Of a DNA stretch of 38,682 nucleotides, positions 16,943 through 24,189 are shown one piece after another. Where the stretch lies: the NCBI GenBank assembly GCA_018971265.1, contig JAGXBE010000003.1, positions 1-38,682 of the forward strand. Direction: 5' to 3'. How positions within the stretch are numbered: position 1 is the stretch's first letter; every line of letters begins with the position of its first letter. Below the pieces are notes generated by a model, which was not told the origin of the DNA, made no database searches, and saw only the letters and a program-made list of their open reading frames with translations. A program made the translations under genes and the position numbers. This stretch comes from Patescibacteria group bacterium. Its GTDB lineage: Bacteria > Patescibacteriota > Minisyncoccia > Phycocordibacterales > Phycocordibacteraceae.

Positions 16943-17736
16943 TCCGCGAGCGCGTAGCGACTGCGGCGTACCCGCACCAGCCCCTCCGCACAAAGGGCAT
17001 CCAGAGCAAGCGCGACCTGTTTGCGGCGCGTAGTGCCGAGCAGCATTACGAGGCACGCGCGCGACACGGTTCCTTGCGTGAGCTCGCGCACGATGGCACC
17101 GCGCGCCTCTCGCAGAGACCCGCTAAATTTCGACTGTCTCGCGTAATGCTCGCTCCGCGCGTTATGCGAAACGCCCGAACGCTTCAAATAGGCGCCGTAG
17201 TCCATGAGCGCGCTATACCATTCTCTCGCACGACCTCTGGGAAGCGTTTTTTCTAGGACGCGTTCTATTTCTGCATCTGAAACCTTCCTCCTTTTCGGGA
17301 AGAAATGGTGCACAATAGCCGTGCGAATGTTCGTCTCCACCACGATGGCGTCTTTATTGAACGCAAACGCCGCTATGGCGCGCGCGGTGTAGCGCCCCAC
17401 ACCGGGCAACTTCTCCAGCTCCGTTATCGAATCGAGTTTTGTAACGGCAAGTTTCTTCGCTGCTGCGTGAAGCATTTTGGCGCGCCGATTGTAACCGAGC
17501 CCCTGCCATACCTTGAGCACCTCCGATAGCGGCGCGAGAGAGAGCGTTTTTGCATGCGGGAAACGCTTCATAAACCTGGCATAAAACGGCAGCACACGCT
17601 CTACCTGAGTTTGCTGAAGCATTATTTCAGAAACAAGAATTCGGTACGGCTGTTCGGTTTTCCGCCAGGGCAGATCATGCCGTCCGTGAATTCGGTAATA
17701 CCGCCACACGAGCGCTCTAAATTTCGTAGATGACAT
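16939..17736 (-). CDS. mutY: MutY-like A/G-specific adenine glycosylase lacking iron-sulfur ligands
   Basis: 265 residues. HhH-GPD fold base-excision enzyme removing adenine opposite 8-oxoguanine. Catalytic glutamate E37 in SEIMLQQTQV, the MutY motif VWQGLGYNRRAK, and helix-hairpin-helix LPGVGRYTA (110-118). Where MutY has its catalytic Asp (VDGNVKR), this protein reads VVETNIRT, with Glu134. Where MutY has four cysteines for a 4Fe-4S cluster after ALMDLGA, this has ALMDYGAYLKRSGVSHNARSE with none. The C-terminal NUDIX-like domain that reads 8-oxoG is absent; only about 55 residues of winged-helix-like sequence follow. Overlaps the HAD gene by 20 nt. Identity as MutY-like is firm; activity and specificity are open. 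Confidence 0.88.
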   Translation of the reverse strand: MSSTKFRALVWRYYRIHGRHDLPWRKTEQPYRILVSEIMLQQTQVERVLPFYARFMKRFPHAKTLSLAPLSEVLKVWQGLGYNRRAKMLHAAAKKLAVTKLDSITELEKLPGVGRYTARAIAAFAFNKDAIVVETNIRTAIVHHFFPKRRKVSDAEIERVLEKTLPRGRAREWYSALMDYGAYLKRSGVSHNARSEHYARQSKFSGSLREARGAIVRELTQGTVSRACLVMLLGTTRRKQVALALDALCAEGLVRVRRSRYALAD

Positions 17737-18403
17737 CTTTGCGCTCGACGACTATCTTCCATCCGCGCCGTTTTGCGTGCGCATAGAGCGTGCTGTTTGG
17801 GTTAAAAGCGATGGCAGTCTCGACGGACTCAAGAAGCGGTATATCGCTTTCCGTATCTCCCACGCCGATCGAGCTCTCGAACGTGAGTCCTTCTTTGCGT
17901 ACCGCTCGCTGTAATATCGCTGATTTGTTTTTCATAATATCTTCGTCCTCGACTCCGCCGGTGAAGTTGCCGGAAGGGCCGGTCGCAAAGAAGAATCCGT
18001 ACACTTTATCAAATCCCGCCTCGTAACCGAACCCGTCAACGATGAATTTCGGCGAATGAGAGATTGCGAGAAGATAGTAATTCTTTTGTCGCAAGTTCTT
18101 GATGAGGTCGCGCGTATACCGATACACACGGTCTTTCTTTTCCTCGATGACTTCTCCGGCCGCGTCCGCCACCGCTGCAAACGACACTCCTTTTATCTGT
18201 TTCTGGAAAACCTCCACAACTTTGTCGACATATGCTTGGTAATCACCCTTGCGGTCAAGCCAGCGCGTGCGTTCGTTTTCGTAAAGCATGAGTGATTCCT
18301 GAGGAAATATGCCTTTTTCGATGAGGCGCTCCACGAGCTCGAGCGTCAAGGACGAACGGAAAACGGTCCCGTCAATGTCGAATGCGGCCACGGGGCGTTT
18401 CAT
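17717..18403 (-). CDS. HAD superfamily hydrolase (SerB-like, IB type)
   Basis: 228 residues. Phosphatase fold: motif I FDIDGTVF (nucleophile and acid Asp), a helical cap, motif II ISHS (LLAISHSPKFIVDGFGYEAG), lysine region MKNKSAIL, and motif III VGDTESDIPLLE. The IB group includes phosphoserine phosphatase and related enzymes. Substrate is not told by sequence. It lies between nth and mutY with 14 nt and -20 nt spacing, so it may belong to the same operon in DNA repair or nucleotide metabolism, though this could be coincidence of packing. Confidence 0.88.
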   Translation of the reverse strand: MKRPVAAFDIDGTVFRSSLTLELVERLIEKGIFPQESLMLYENERTRWLDRKGDYQAYVDKVVEVFQKQIKGVSFAAVADAAGEVIEEKKDRVYRYTRDLIKNLRQKNYYLLAISHSPKFIVDGFGYEAGFDKVYGFFFATGPSGNFTGGVEDEDIMKNKSAILQRAVRKEGLTFESSIGVGDTESDIPLLESVETAIAFNPNSTLYAHAKRRGWKIVVERKDVIYEI

Positions 18404-18417
18404 TCTTCTATCCTACC

Positions 18418-19089
18418 TTATTTCGCCTTGGGCCAGCGTGCGGCAGCTGGTGGCCAGAGCACCGTTAAGGGATGTGTTGTGCAGTCATGCTGGCGCGCGG
18501 GACACACATACCTACCATAGAGGACAAGGCCATTATTTATATATTTCCAGTCCTTTTTCGGGATGAGTGCTTCGAGATCTTTTGAAATTTTCGTAAGATC
18601 GTCGGCATCCGTGAGGTCGAAACGCTTCGCGAAACGTCGCACATGCGTATCAGTCGCAATGCCTTCCCACGAGTCATACAGCTGGCCAAGTATGACGTGC
18701 GCCGTTTTATAGCCAACGCCGGGCAGCTCGATAAGCTCGGCGGCGGTCTGCGGGACGGTGTCGCCGTGTCGCTCGTGAACCATGTTCGCAGCGGAGATAA
18801 TCGCCTTGGTTTTATTTCGAAAGAACGGGACGGTGGAAATCTCTTTCGTAAACGTTGCGGTTTTCGCGCGTGCGAAATCGAGCGGTGTCCTGTATTTCTT
18901 GAAAAGCGTTTTCGTAAGTCTGTTGACCGCTTTGTCGGTGCACTGCGCGGAAAGGACGACCGCGACGAGGAACTGGAACGGCGTTTCGTACGAGAGCTCG
19001 CTTTTGGGCTCCGGGTATGTTCTCTTCAGATAGGCAACGATTTTCCCGGCGCGTTCCTTCCGTTCCGCAATCCTCGCCGAAGCGCTCAT
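18418..19089 (-). CDS. nth: Endonuclease III-like DNA glycosylase/AP lyase with a degenerate iron-sulfur motif
   Basis: 223 residues. Removes oxidised pyrimidines and nicks AP sites. HhH LPGVGYKTA gives the catalytic Lys128, and ATDTHV gives Asp147. Family segments VVLSAQCTDKAVNRLT and FRNKTKAIISAAN are present. The C-terminal 4Fe-4S loop should read C-x6-C-x2-C-x5-C; here C196-x6-C203-x2-H206-x5-W212, so two ligands are replaced by His and Trp and a standard cluster is unlikely. It overlaps bcp by 4 nt (ATGA), showing they are cotranscribed. Confidence 0.93.
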   Translation of the reverse strand: MSASARIAERKERAGKIVAYLKRTYPEPKSELSYETPFQFLVAVVLSAQCTDKAVNRLTKTLFKKYRTPLDFARAKTATFTKEISTVPFFRNKTKAIISAANMVHERHGDTVPQTAAELIELPGVGYKTAHVILGQLYDSWEGIATDTHVRRFAKRFDLTDADDLTKISKDLEALIPKKDWKYINNGLVLYGRYVCPARQHDCTTHPLTVLWPPAAARWPKAK

Positions 19090-19559
19090 GCCGCAAGCGC
19101 TTTCAGGTCCGCTATGGCCTCTCGAGCGTGGTGTTCGGGCTTCACCTTCTCGTATATTTTGGCGATCCTTCCGGAAGGATCTATGAGAAACGAGGTGCGG
19201 CTCGTGCCCATGTAGGTCTTTCCCATGAATTTCTTTTCCCCGAACACGCCGTATCTTCCCACGACCTCTTTATGCGCATCGGACAGAAGCGTAAAAGGAA
19301 GTTGGTACGTTGCGGCAAACTTTGAGTGACTCTCTACGCTGTCGGTTGAGACGCCGAGCACGACAGCTCCGATGTTTTGGAAATCTTTGAACTGGTCACG
19401 GATGCCGCATGCCTCGATGGTACAGCCCGGCGTATCATCTTTCGGATAAAAATACAGAAGTATCCACTGCCCCGCGTAGTCGGCAAGCGAGTGCTCCTTC
19501 CCTTTTTGGTCGGGAAGCGTGAAGTCCGGTGCCTGCGCGCTGATCCTTGGCATCTCCAT
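19086..19559 (-). CDS. bcp: Peroxiredoxin, Bcp/PrxQ type
   Basis: 157 residues. Thiol peroxidase reducing hydrogen and organic peroxides. The signature DDTPGCTIEACG gives the peroxidatic Cys46 and a resolving Cys51 five residues on, characteristic of Bcp/PrxQ. Thioredoxin-fold motifs APDFTLPDQKG and ILLYFYPKDDTPGC and FLIDPSGRI are all present. First gene of bcp-nth-HAD-mutY. Upstream, TGA-TACAAT on the minus strand ends 7 nt before the ATG, overlapping the last codons of the bactofilin-like gene, so the group has its own promoter. A second Met (M3) is an alternative start. Confidence 0.95.
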   Translation of the reverse strand: MEMPRISAQAPDFTLPDQKGKEHSLADYAGQWILLYFYPKDDTPGCTIEACGIRDQFKDFQNIGAVVLGVSTDSVESHSKFAATYQLPFTLLSDAHKEVVGRYGVFGEKKFMGKTYMGTSRTSFLIDPSGRIAKIYEKVKPEHHAREAIADLKALAA

Positions 19560-19564
19560 CGGTC

Positions 19565-20743
19565 TTATTGTATCACTGTGGGTATTTCAGGCGGATGTCC
19601 TTCGCGTGAAGAAACGAATTGAAAGAAGATAAGGAGGAGTGCACCGGTGGCGAATGTCGCAAAAAAGAACACGATGACCAGCCCGAGAACTGGTACCAAA
19701 GCAATGAGCGAAAGTGCGAGCATGCCAAGCACGCCGTCTCGCCAAAATACCGTCTTGCGTCCCCAAAGACGGCGGGCAATCACGCTGCCGAGAAGGATGC
19801 CTGCGTACATAAGCGCTAGAAACACAAGGAGGGCGTAGGAGAAAAACAGCAGGAGGGCGAGGCCGAGGCCGACAAACGTGAGCGCGAGCATGAGAAAAAG
19901 AACCGGCGTGGCGACGATAGTTGCAAAACCAATCAGTATTGTAAGCAGGATGCTCCACGGGCGCTGCGTATAGCAACGCTCCGTAATCATCTCTGCGAGC
20001 TTCGGGAAAAAACCGGCTAAAAGGCCCGCGAGAATAAGCGCACCGAGGATGCGCACAAGGAGAAAGATGCCGATGCTCGCAAAAGCGAGCGCACGCGAGG
20101 TGTTCGCGTTTGGTAGGTAGGAAGCACTGGTATATTTCACGCCACCAACTATCGTCGCAGATGTGGGAATTGTCGCCGTTTCCGGCGCTTCGTACGAAAG
20201 AGTACCATGAATGATGGTGCCAGGTGCGAGTGTGAGGCGACCGCCGGCAACAACCGTAACGTTATTCGCAAATTCACCGGCGAGGGACACGTCATTCCCG
20301 TACACGGTGACCGGGCCCGAGGCGCCATTTCCGATGACGGCGTTTACGCTAACTATAAAAACGCTTCCCCCTGCGCGACCCTTGTCGTATACAGAGAAAC
20401 CGGACGCGATGAGATCGCCCGTTACCGGTTCCTCAACCGCGATGGTTCCGCCGACAGCCCGAAGATCGCCGGCGACCTCGGCACGCGAGCTTATCGAGCC
20501 GGCAAGAAGAAGAGCATCGCCTGCGATGGGCGCCGCGGTAATGAGCGATCCGCCGAAAGCCGAGAAGTCGCCCGCCACAGGTGCGGTGAGCACGACTGAG
20601 ACTCCTGCCGCATATGCGTTCCCCGGCGAAGAGCTCGCCGCGAGCAAGGAGCGCGCGGCGGAAAAAGATGCGGGTGCACCCGCGGCAAGAACGCTCGTCG
20701 GCAAGAGGAGCGAAACGAGGAGGGTGAGGAGAGCGCGTTGCAT
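19565..20743 (-). CDS. Bactofilin/polymer-forming-like protein with C-terminal membrane domain
   Basis: 392 residues. A signal peptide (about 1-20, ending SVLAAG) is followed by a region (about 50-205) of short beta-helix turns with recurring A/V-x-G-D pattern (APVAGDFSAFGG, APIAGDALLLAGS, AEVAGDLRAVGG, EPVTGDLIASG), like the polymer-forming right-handed beta-helix of bactofilins but predicted to be outside the membrane. About four membrane helices follow (about 220-380). This architecture is seen in some Patescibacteria; a role in envelope structure is guesswork. Lies 11 nt after the VKOR stop, likely in one operon. Confidence 0.78.
   Translation of the reverse strand: MQRALLTLLVSLLLPTSVLAAGAPASFSAARSLLAASSSPGNAYAAGVSVVLTAPVAGDFSAFGGSLITAAPIAGDALLLAGSISSRAEVAGDLRAVGGTIAVEEPVTGDLIASGFSVYDKGRAGGSVFIVSVNAVIGNGASGPVTVYGNDVSLAGEFANNVTVVAGGRLTLAPGTIIHGTLSYEAPETATIPTSATIVGGVKYTSASYLPNANTSRALAFASIGIFLLVRILGALILAGLLAGFFPKLAEMITERCYTQRPWSILLTILIGFATIVATPVLFLMLALTFVGLGLALLLFFSYALLVFLALMYAGILLGSVIARRLWGRKTVFWRDGVLGMLALSLIALVPVLGLVIVFFFATFATGALLLIFFQFVSSREGHPPEIPTVIQ
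19567..19575 (-). promoter_or_regulatory. Promoter of the bcp-nth-HAD-mutY group
   Basis: Minus-strand TGA-TACAAT (19575 to 19567), then 7 nt, then the bcp ATG at 19559. The hexamer overlaps the last two codons and stop of the preceding ORF. Leaderless placement. Confidence 0.5.
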
Positions 20744-20754
20744 GTTGTCGCTCG

Positions 20755-21246
20755 CTAGGCCGTAGGCGGCATCGAAAAATGCGGCACTACAGGAGACGGA
20801 GGATCGGAAGGTGTCTGTTTTTTATTTGTGCGTACGGGCTCGATAAGACCGGCAAAAACAAGCATAAGAAATACAATGAGTGCGGAAAGGAGGCAGTAAA
20901 CGCAGAGCGCTCCTATTAAAAACACCTGGACGAGGGTGAAGTACAGCGAAGCTACGACACCGACAAGCGAGATCGATTGGAGCATGCGCCGCAAAAGCCG
21001 ATCAAAGACGACCAGTTCGAGAGCGGCAAGGACAAAGACAATCCCATAAAAAAGAATGCCGTACTCGGCGAGCGGTATGCCGAAGAGGTGCGAGTATGGG
21101 CTTGCCGCGACGACATTGCAGCCGGAGAGGTTGTTGATATTGCACAGAAGCGGCGCACCTGCCGCTTCGTGCTGGGCGAGATATGAGGAGTCCGCAAGTC
21201 CAATGAAAGCGAGAATTATGATGAGAACGACGCCGGTACGTTTCAT
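20755..21246 (-). CDS. VKOR family membrane thiol oxidoreductase
   Basis: 163 residues from the ATG at 21246. The track start at 21258 is rejected because it would overlap the -10 box. VKOR oxidises partner thioredoxin-like proteins for disulfide formation, passing electrons to quinone. About four membrane helices; loop cysteines C35 and C43 (LCNINNLSGCNV), the conserved Ser (SPYSHLFGIPLAEYG), and the active-site C115-V-Y-C118. No DsbA or fused thioredoxin domain is next to it. The exported nuclease at 25111-26034 has a Cys pair (CANYKNC) that could be a substrate (inference). Confidence 0.92.
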   Translation of the reverse strand: MKRTGVVLIIILAFIGLADSSYLAQHEAAGAPLLCNINNLSGCNVVAASPYSHLFGIPLAEYGILFYGIVFVLAALELVVFDRLLRRMLQSISLVGVVASLYFTLVQVFLIGALCVYCLLSALIVFLMLVFAGLIEPVRTNKKQTPSDPPSPVVPHFSMPPTA

Positions 21247-21254
21247 ACCCTGGT

Positions 21255-21283
21255 ACAATACGCCCCTTCCGGCGGGGGTGCAA
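21255..21283 (-). promoter_or_regulatory. VKOR promoter, well-formed
   Basis: Minus strand TTGCAC (21283 to 21278), 17 nt, TATTGT (21260 to 21255), then 8 nt to the ATG at 21246. Both boxes are good and the spacing is optimal, so the transcript is at most a few bases longer than the coding sequence. Confidence 0.6.
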
Positions 21284-21328
21284 ATGCAAAACGCTAGGAT
21301 TACGGAGATGAAAAAATCATCGGCGGAA

Positions 21329-21347
21329 GTTTACCGAGTCGGTAAAC
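21329..21347. promoter_or_regulatory. 19-bp perfect palindrome, operator-like
   Basis: GTTTACCGA-G-TCGGTAAAC, two perfect 9-nt arms around one base, about 82-100 nt upstream of the VKOR start. The form is typical of a dimeric regulator site. The rest of the 330-nt gap 21247-21576 holds the VKOR promoter, small hairpins (GCGG-CAAA-CCGC near 21401) and the terminator at 21486; no gene is supportable in it. Confidence 0.4.
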
Positions 21348-21481
21348 ATTATCGCATCAACTCAGTCTGTCTTGATTTTGAAAGGAAGGGTGGAGCGAGA
21401 TGCGGCAAACCGCTTGTCCAGGAAACACCGTGCGATGAGCGGCGCCTCCTCGGACTTTCTCATACCGGATACCCTACCAAT

Positions 21482-21510
21482 AAAACGGCGCGCGCCAAAG
21501 GCGCGCGCCG
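21482..21510 (-). terminator. Rho-independent terminator of the sigma factor unit
   Basis: CGGCGCGCGCC (21486-21496) and GGCGCGCGCCG (21500-21510), 11-bp GC stem, AAA loop. On the minus strand the stem is followed by TTTTA, so it ends transcripts coming from 22452 to 21577. Confidence 0.75.
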
Positions 21511-21576
21511 AATAGCAGCCCGCCAAAACACCTTTGAAAAACGGAGGCCACGCTCGCTAGTGGCATCCGCAGACGG

Positions 21577-22452
21577 CTATAAGCCGGTTTCATCGATGTG
21601 ACGGAGTTGCTGGTAGGGACGGATGCCCCTACACACTTCACTACGCGGCATCGCGGCACTTCTTTCACTTGTCGATGCCGTTATCACCTTGGCCGGTGGC
21701 ACCGCCGGCTCGCCAAAGAACCCGCCACGGGGCTCCCAGGAAAACACAAAGCAGGCGTGGAACGACGAGCTCGTCGCCGTCGTCGGCACGCCAATAACGC
21801 GCACGACACCGCCGCGCGCGACAGCCGCAAGGCTCGTGTTGTCCAGATCATTCTCCTCGACGCTCCAGATGTGGTCGTCGAAGTCGCGAAGCACAAAAGA
21901 GGCGGAGTCCGGCGCGGACGAAACCACCCGCCCACCGAGCAGCCCTTTTTCCGGCGCAAGCCACCACGAGCGCTCCTCGATAACAATCGGGCGGTAAAAG
22001 GGCGGGTGATCGCCAATCGACTCCTCTATCTCACGCCCCAAGCCGGTCGCATAGAGACCGGTCCCGAGAGCGAGAGAGATGCATATCGCACCGAGCGTTA
22101 TAGCCAGGAGCGGATAACGATAACCATGTTTCGTTCGGCGAATATTCACATACCCGACAACGATAAACAATGCGAGTGCGCCTACCCAAAGAAAGGGCAT
22201 GACTGCAAAAAAGAATGCCCAGAAGTCGGTATGCGTCACTGATGAAAAACGCCAGTCAACGCTCTGGACCTCAAAGAGAGCTGCGGAAAATGCGAGCGCG
22301 CCGAGCGCCGTTGCGAGCGCGCCGAGCGCCCAAAAGAAGTAATTTTTGAAAATGAACTTCCAGCGCGGTATGATGCGTTCGCCTCGAATGCGTTCAAGTA
22401 TTCTCCGCGCGAGATGGTCATCTTTCTTTTCGTAATCTGGTTCTATGTTCAT
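21577..22452 (-). CDS. Membrane protein overlapping the sigma factor gene, possible anti-sigma factor
   Basis: 291 residues. A charged N-terminal region (about 1-35, HLARRILERIRGERIIPRWK) faces the cytoplasm. Three hydrophobic segments follow (about 37-60, 80-105, 115-140), then an extracytoplasmic C-terminal domain with short beta-strand-like stretches (SASFVLRDFDDHIWSV, GGVVRVIGVPTTATSSSFHACFVFSW). Its start overlaps the sigma factor stop by 4 nt (ATGA), the usual layout of sigma/anti-sigma pairs. No zinc-binding anti-sigma motif (HxxxCxxC) is present, so the anti-sigma call is by position only; it may instead be the target of the sigma factor. Confidence 0.6.
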   Translation of the reverse strand: MNIEPDYEKKDDHLARRILERIRGERIIPRWKFIFKNYFFWALGALATALGALAFSAALFEVQSVDWRFSSVTHTDFWAFFFAVMPFLWVGALALFIVVGYVNIRRTKHGYRYPLLAITLGAICISLALGTGLYATGLGREIEESIGDHPPFYRPIVIEERSWWLAPEKGLLGGRVVSSAPDSASFVLRDFDDHIWSVEENDLDNTSLAAVARGGVVRVIGVPTTATSSSFHACFVFSWEPRGGFFGEPAVPPAKVITASTSERSAAMPRSEVCRGIRPYQQLRHIDETGL

Positions 22453-23018
22453 GATGAGAATGATTCTGGCAGGGCCTCGCGAAGAGCGCGCTTCGCCCGA
22501 TGAAGGAGTGTTGAGACCGTTCCGGCGGGCACTTCGAGAATGTCGGACATTTCGGCATAGGAACGGTCTTCAAAAAAACGGAGCGCGAGCACGTCACGTT
22601 GTCGCGGCGCTAGCGCCGCGAACGCCTTCGCGATCTCCTCTCGCGAAAGCCGGAGTTCCGCGACGCGCGAGGTGTCCGAATTTTCATCCCGCAGTTCCGT
22701 AATAAGCATCTCACTCTCTCCTCCAAGCGTAATGTGCGGTCGGGCACGCCGAGATCGGAAGAAACTCATCGCCTCATTATGCGTAATGCGATACATCCAT
22801 GAGGAAAATGTGAGTGTCTGGTCGAAACTGTTGAGATTTTTGTATGCTTTGATAAACGCATTTTGCAGGATGTCCTCACGGTCTTCCCGTATGCCGACGC
22901 CGAGACGCTCGAGGTAGCGGGCGAGCTTCTGTTCGTACCGCTCGAGGAGAAGCGCAAACTTCTCTTTGTCGAGCAGCGTCCGACGGACTATGTCTTCATC
23001 GGTCACTTCGGACGGCAT
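22449..23018 (-). CDS. RNA polymerase sigma factor, ECF-type
   Basis: 189 residues with sigma region 2 (DREDILQNAFIKAYKNLNSFDQTLTFSSWMYRITHNEAMSFFRSRR) and region 4 (LAPRQRDVLALRFFEDRSYAEMSDILEVPAGTVSTLLHRAKRAL), and no region 3 between: group 4 (ECF) architecture. It directs polymerase to a special promoter set. Upstream on the minus strand TAGAAT ends 8 nt before the ATG; AAGGAG lies only 2 nt before the ATG, the single Shine-Dalgarno-like sequence near a start that I noticed, with too short a spacing. Divergent to the DedA gene. Confidence 0.92.
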   Translation of the reverse strand: MPSEVTDEDIVRRTLLDKEKFALLLERYEQKLARYLERLGVGIREDREDILQNAFIKAYKNLNSFDQTLTFSSWMYRITHNEAMSFFRSRRARPHITLGGESEMLITELRDENSDTSRVAELRLSREEIAKAFAALAPRQRDVLALRFFEDRSYAEMSDILEVPAGTVSTLLHRAKRALREALPESFSS

Positions 23019-23099
23019 GGCTCCTTATTCTAATACGCTTTCAGTCCTCCGACCATTCATCCTCTAACTCTAAAAACTGGTACACTGGTGGCAATTCTC

Positions 23100-23714
23100 A
23101 TGTTTTCTTTCACCTTTCTTTCGCATTTTATCGGCGGCGCGGCCGGCAGCACGATAACCTTATCGCTTGCGATTATCCTCGGCACCTTCATACTCGAAGA
23201 CCCCACGACTGTGCTTGTCGGCGTGCTCGCGGCCGACGGCATTATCAGCGTGCCAGTCGCGCTTTTTTCTCTTTATGCCGGCATCGTTCTTGGTGATACC
23301 GGCCTCTACTGCCTCGGTTGGCTCGCAAGTACTCACCCGCGATTGGCGCGGTATGTCGACCATGAATTCTTGGTGCCGTTTCGTACGTGGCTTGAGAGCA
23401 GGTACGTGCTCACTGTTTTCTCAGCCCGTTTCATTCCGGGTTCGCGGCTTCCCACCTATACTGCAAGCGGCTTCTTCCGTTCACCGCTCTCCACCTTCGT
23501 GCTCACGGCAATCGTCGCAACGTCGATTTGGACAACGCTTCTTTTTTACGCTTCGTACTGGTTCGGTAACTTTACCTCATCGTGGCTTGGCCCGATACGT
23601 TGGGGAGTCGCGATTCTGTTTCTCATCGTGCTTTTTCTTATCGGGCGACGAAACCTTCTTGCGTATCGCGCGAAAAAGAATGGAGATACCGTTGACGATA
23701 TTCGTGGAGGGTGA
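23100..23714 (+). CDS. DedA/VTT family membrane protein
   Basis: 204 residues from the ATG at 23100 (MFSFTFLSHFIGG). The track start, GTG at 23088, begins 1 nt after the extended -10 (TGG-TACACT, 23078-23086) and is less likely. DedA signature: FSARFIPGSRLPTYTASGFFRSP, the conserved F-x-R-F-x-P-x-x-R segment with following G, plus re-entrant hydrophobic segments and about five membrane helices. DedA proteins are thought to flip undecaprenyl phosphate or other lipids; here it is family inference. The last 77 nt overlap the converging DUF2127-like gene. Confidence 0.85.
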   Translation: MFSFTFLSHFIGGAAGSTITLSLAIILGTFILEDPTTVLVGVLAADGIISVPVALFSLYAGIVLGDTGLYCLGWLASTHPRLARYVDHEFLVPFRTWLESRYVLTVFSARFIPGSRLPTYTASGFFRSPLSTFVLTAIVATSIWTTLLFYASYWFGNFTSSWLGPIRWGVAILFLIVLFLIGRRNLLAYRAKKNGDTVDDIRGG

Positions 23715-24165
23715 GCACCAAAAGCGAAAAATCAAACGCTGCGAGCAGCTGAAGAAGCAGCTCATGACGAGTGAGTCCGCGATACGCTTCATATGCCCCG
23801 AAAAGTGCTAGCGCGAGCATGAAGAGCGGGTATGCTATGCGCTTCTTGGCGAAAATGCCGATAACAAGCAGTATCTTTATCGCCCCGTGGAATACGATGT
23901 AGAGCGTGATGAGCAAATGATTGTTGACCGAAAACGCCTGCGCGGCGTCATGTATGGCGCTCGCCACGGGGTCATGCGGGTCCTGCGTGAGTTCACCCGC
24001 CATCACAAAATCAATAATCCTCACGAAAAGTGCCGGGGGTACGAAGAGCACCAGGAGCGCACCGAGCACTTCGACCGCTCCGCCAACGGCTTTCAAAACG
24101 AGCGCGAGGTCGAAAATCCAGAGAATGTCTCTTTCGCGTCCACTTTCGTTCGTTTGTCGCCACAT
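23638..24165 (-). CDS. DUF2127-like membrane protein
   Basis: 175 residues from the ATG at 24165; the TTG at 24168 used by the track is not needed. About four membrane segments: LALVLKAVGGAVEVLGALLVLFV, the NNHLLITLYIVFHGAIKILLVIG helix, IAYPLFMLALALFGAYEAY, and LLLQLLAAFDFSLLVLTLHEYRQ. The HHxx-like segment and K-E positions (LKAVGGAVE, FHGAIK) match the DUF2127 family; function unknown. A minus-strand TGG-TACGCT lies 6 nt before the ATG. Its C-terminal 25 residues are encoded opposite the DedA C-terminus. Confidence 0.75.
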   Translation of the reverse strand: MWRQTNESGRERDILWIFDLALVLKAVGGAVEVLGALLVLFVPPALFVRIIDFVMAGELTQDPHDPVASAIHDAAQAFSVNNHLLITLYIVFHGAIKILLVIGIFAKKRIAYPLFMLALALFGAYEAYRGLTRHELLLQLLAAFDFSLLVLTLHEYRQRYLHSFSRDTQEGFVAR

Positions 24166-24189
24166 CAAAGCAGCGTACCATGCGCGGCG

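Noticed and set aside
21056-21601. 181-residue plus-strand ORF across the VKOR upstream gap
   Set aside because: Overlaps the VKOR gene, its promoter, the palindrome and a terminator; no domain is visible in it. A short in-frame part from 21310 was considered but has no promoter or homology sign.
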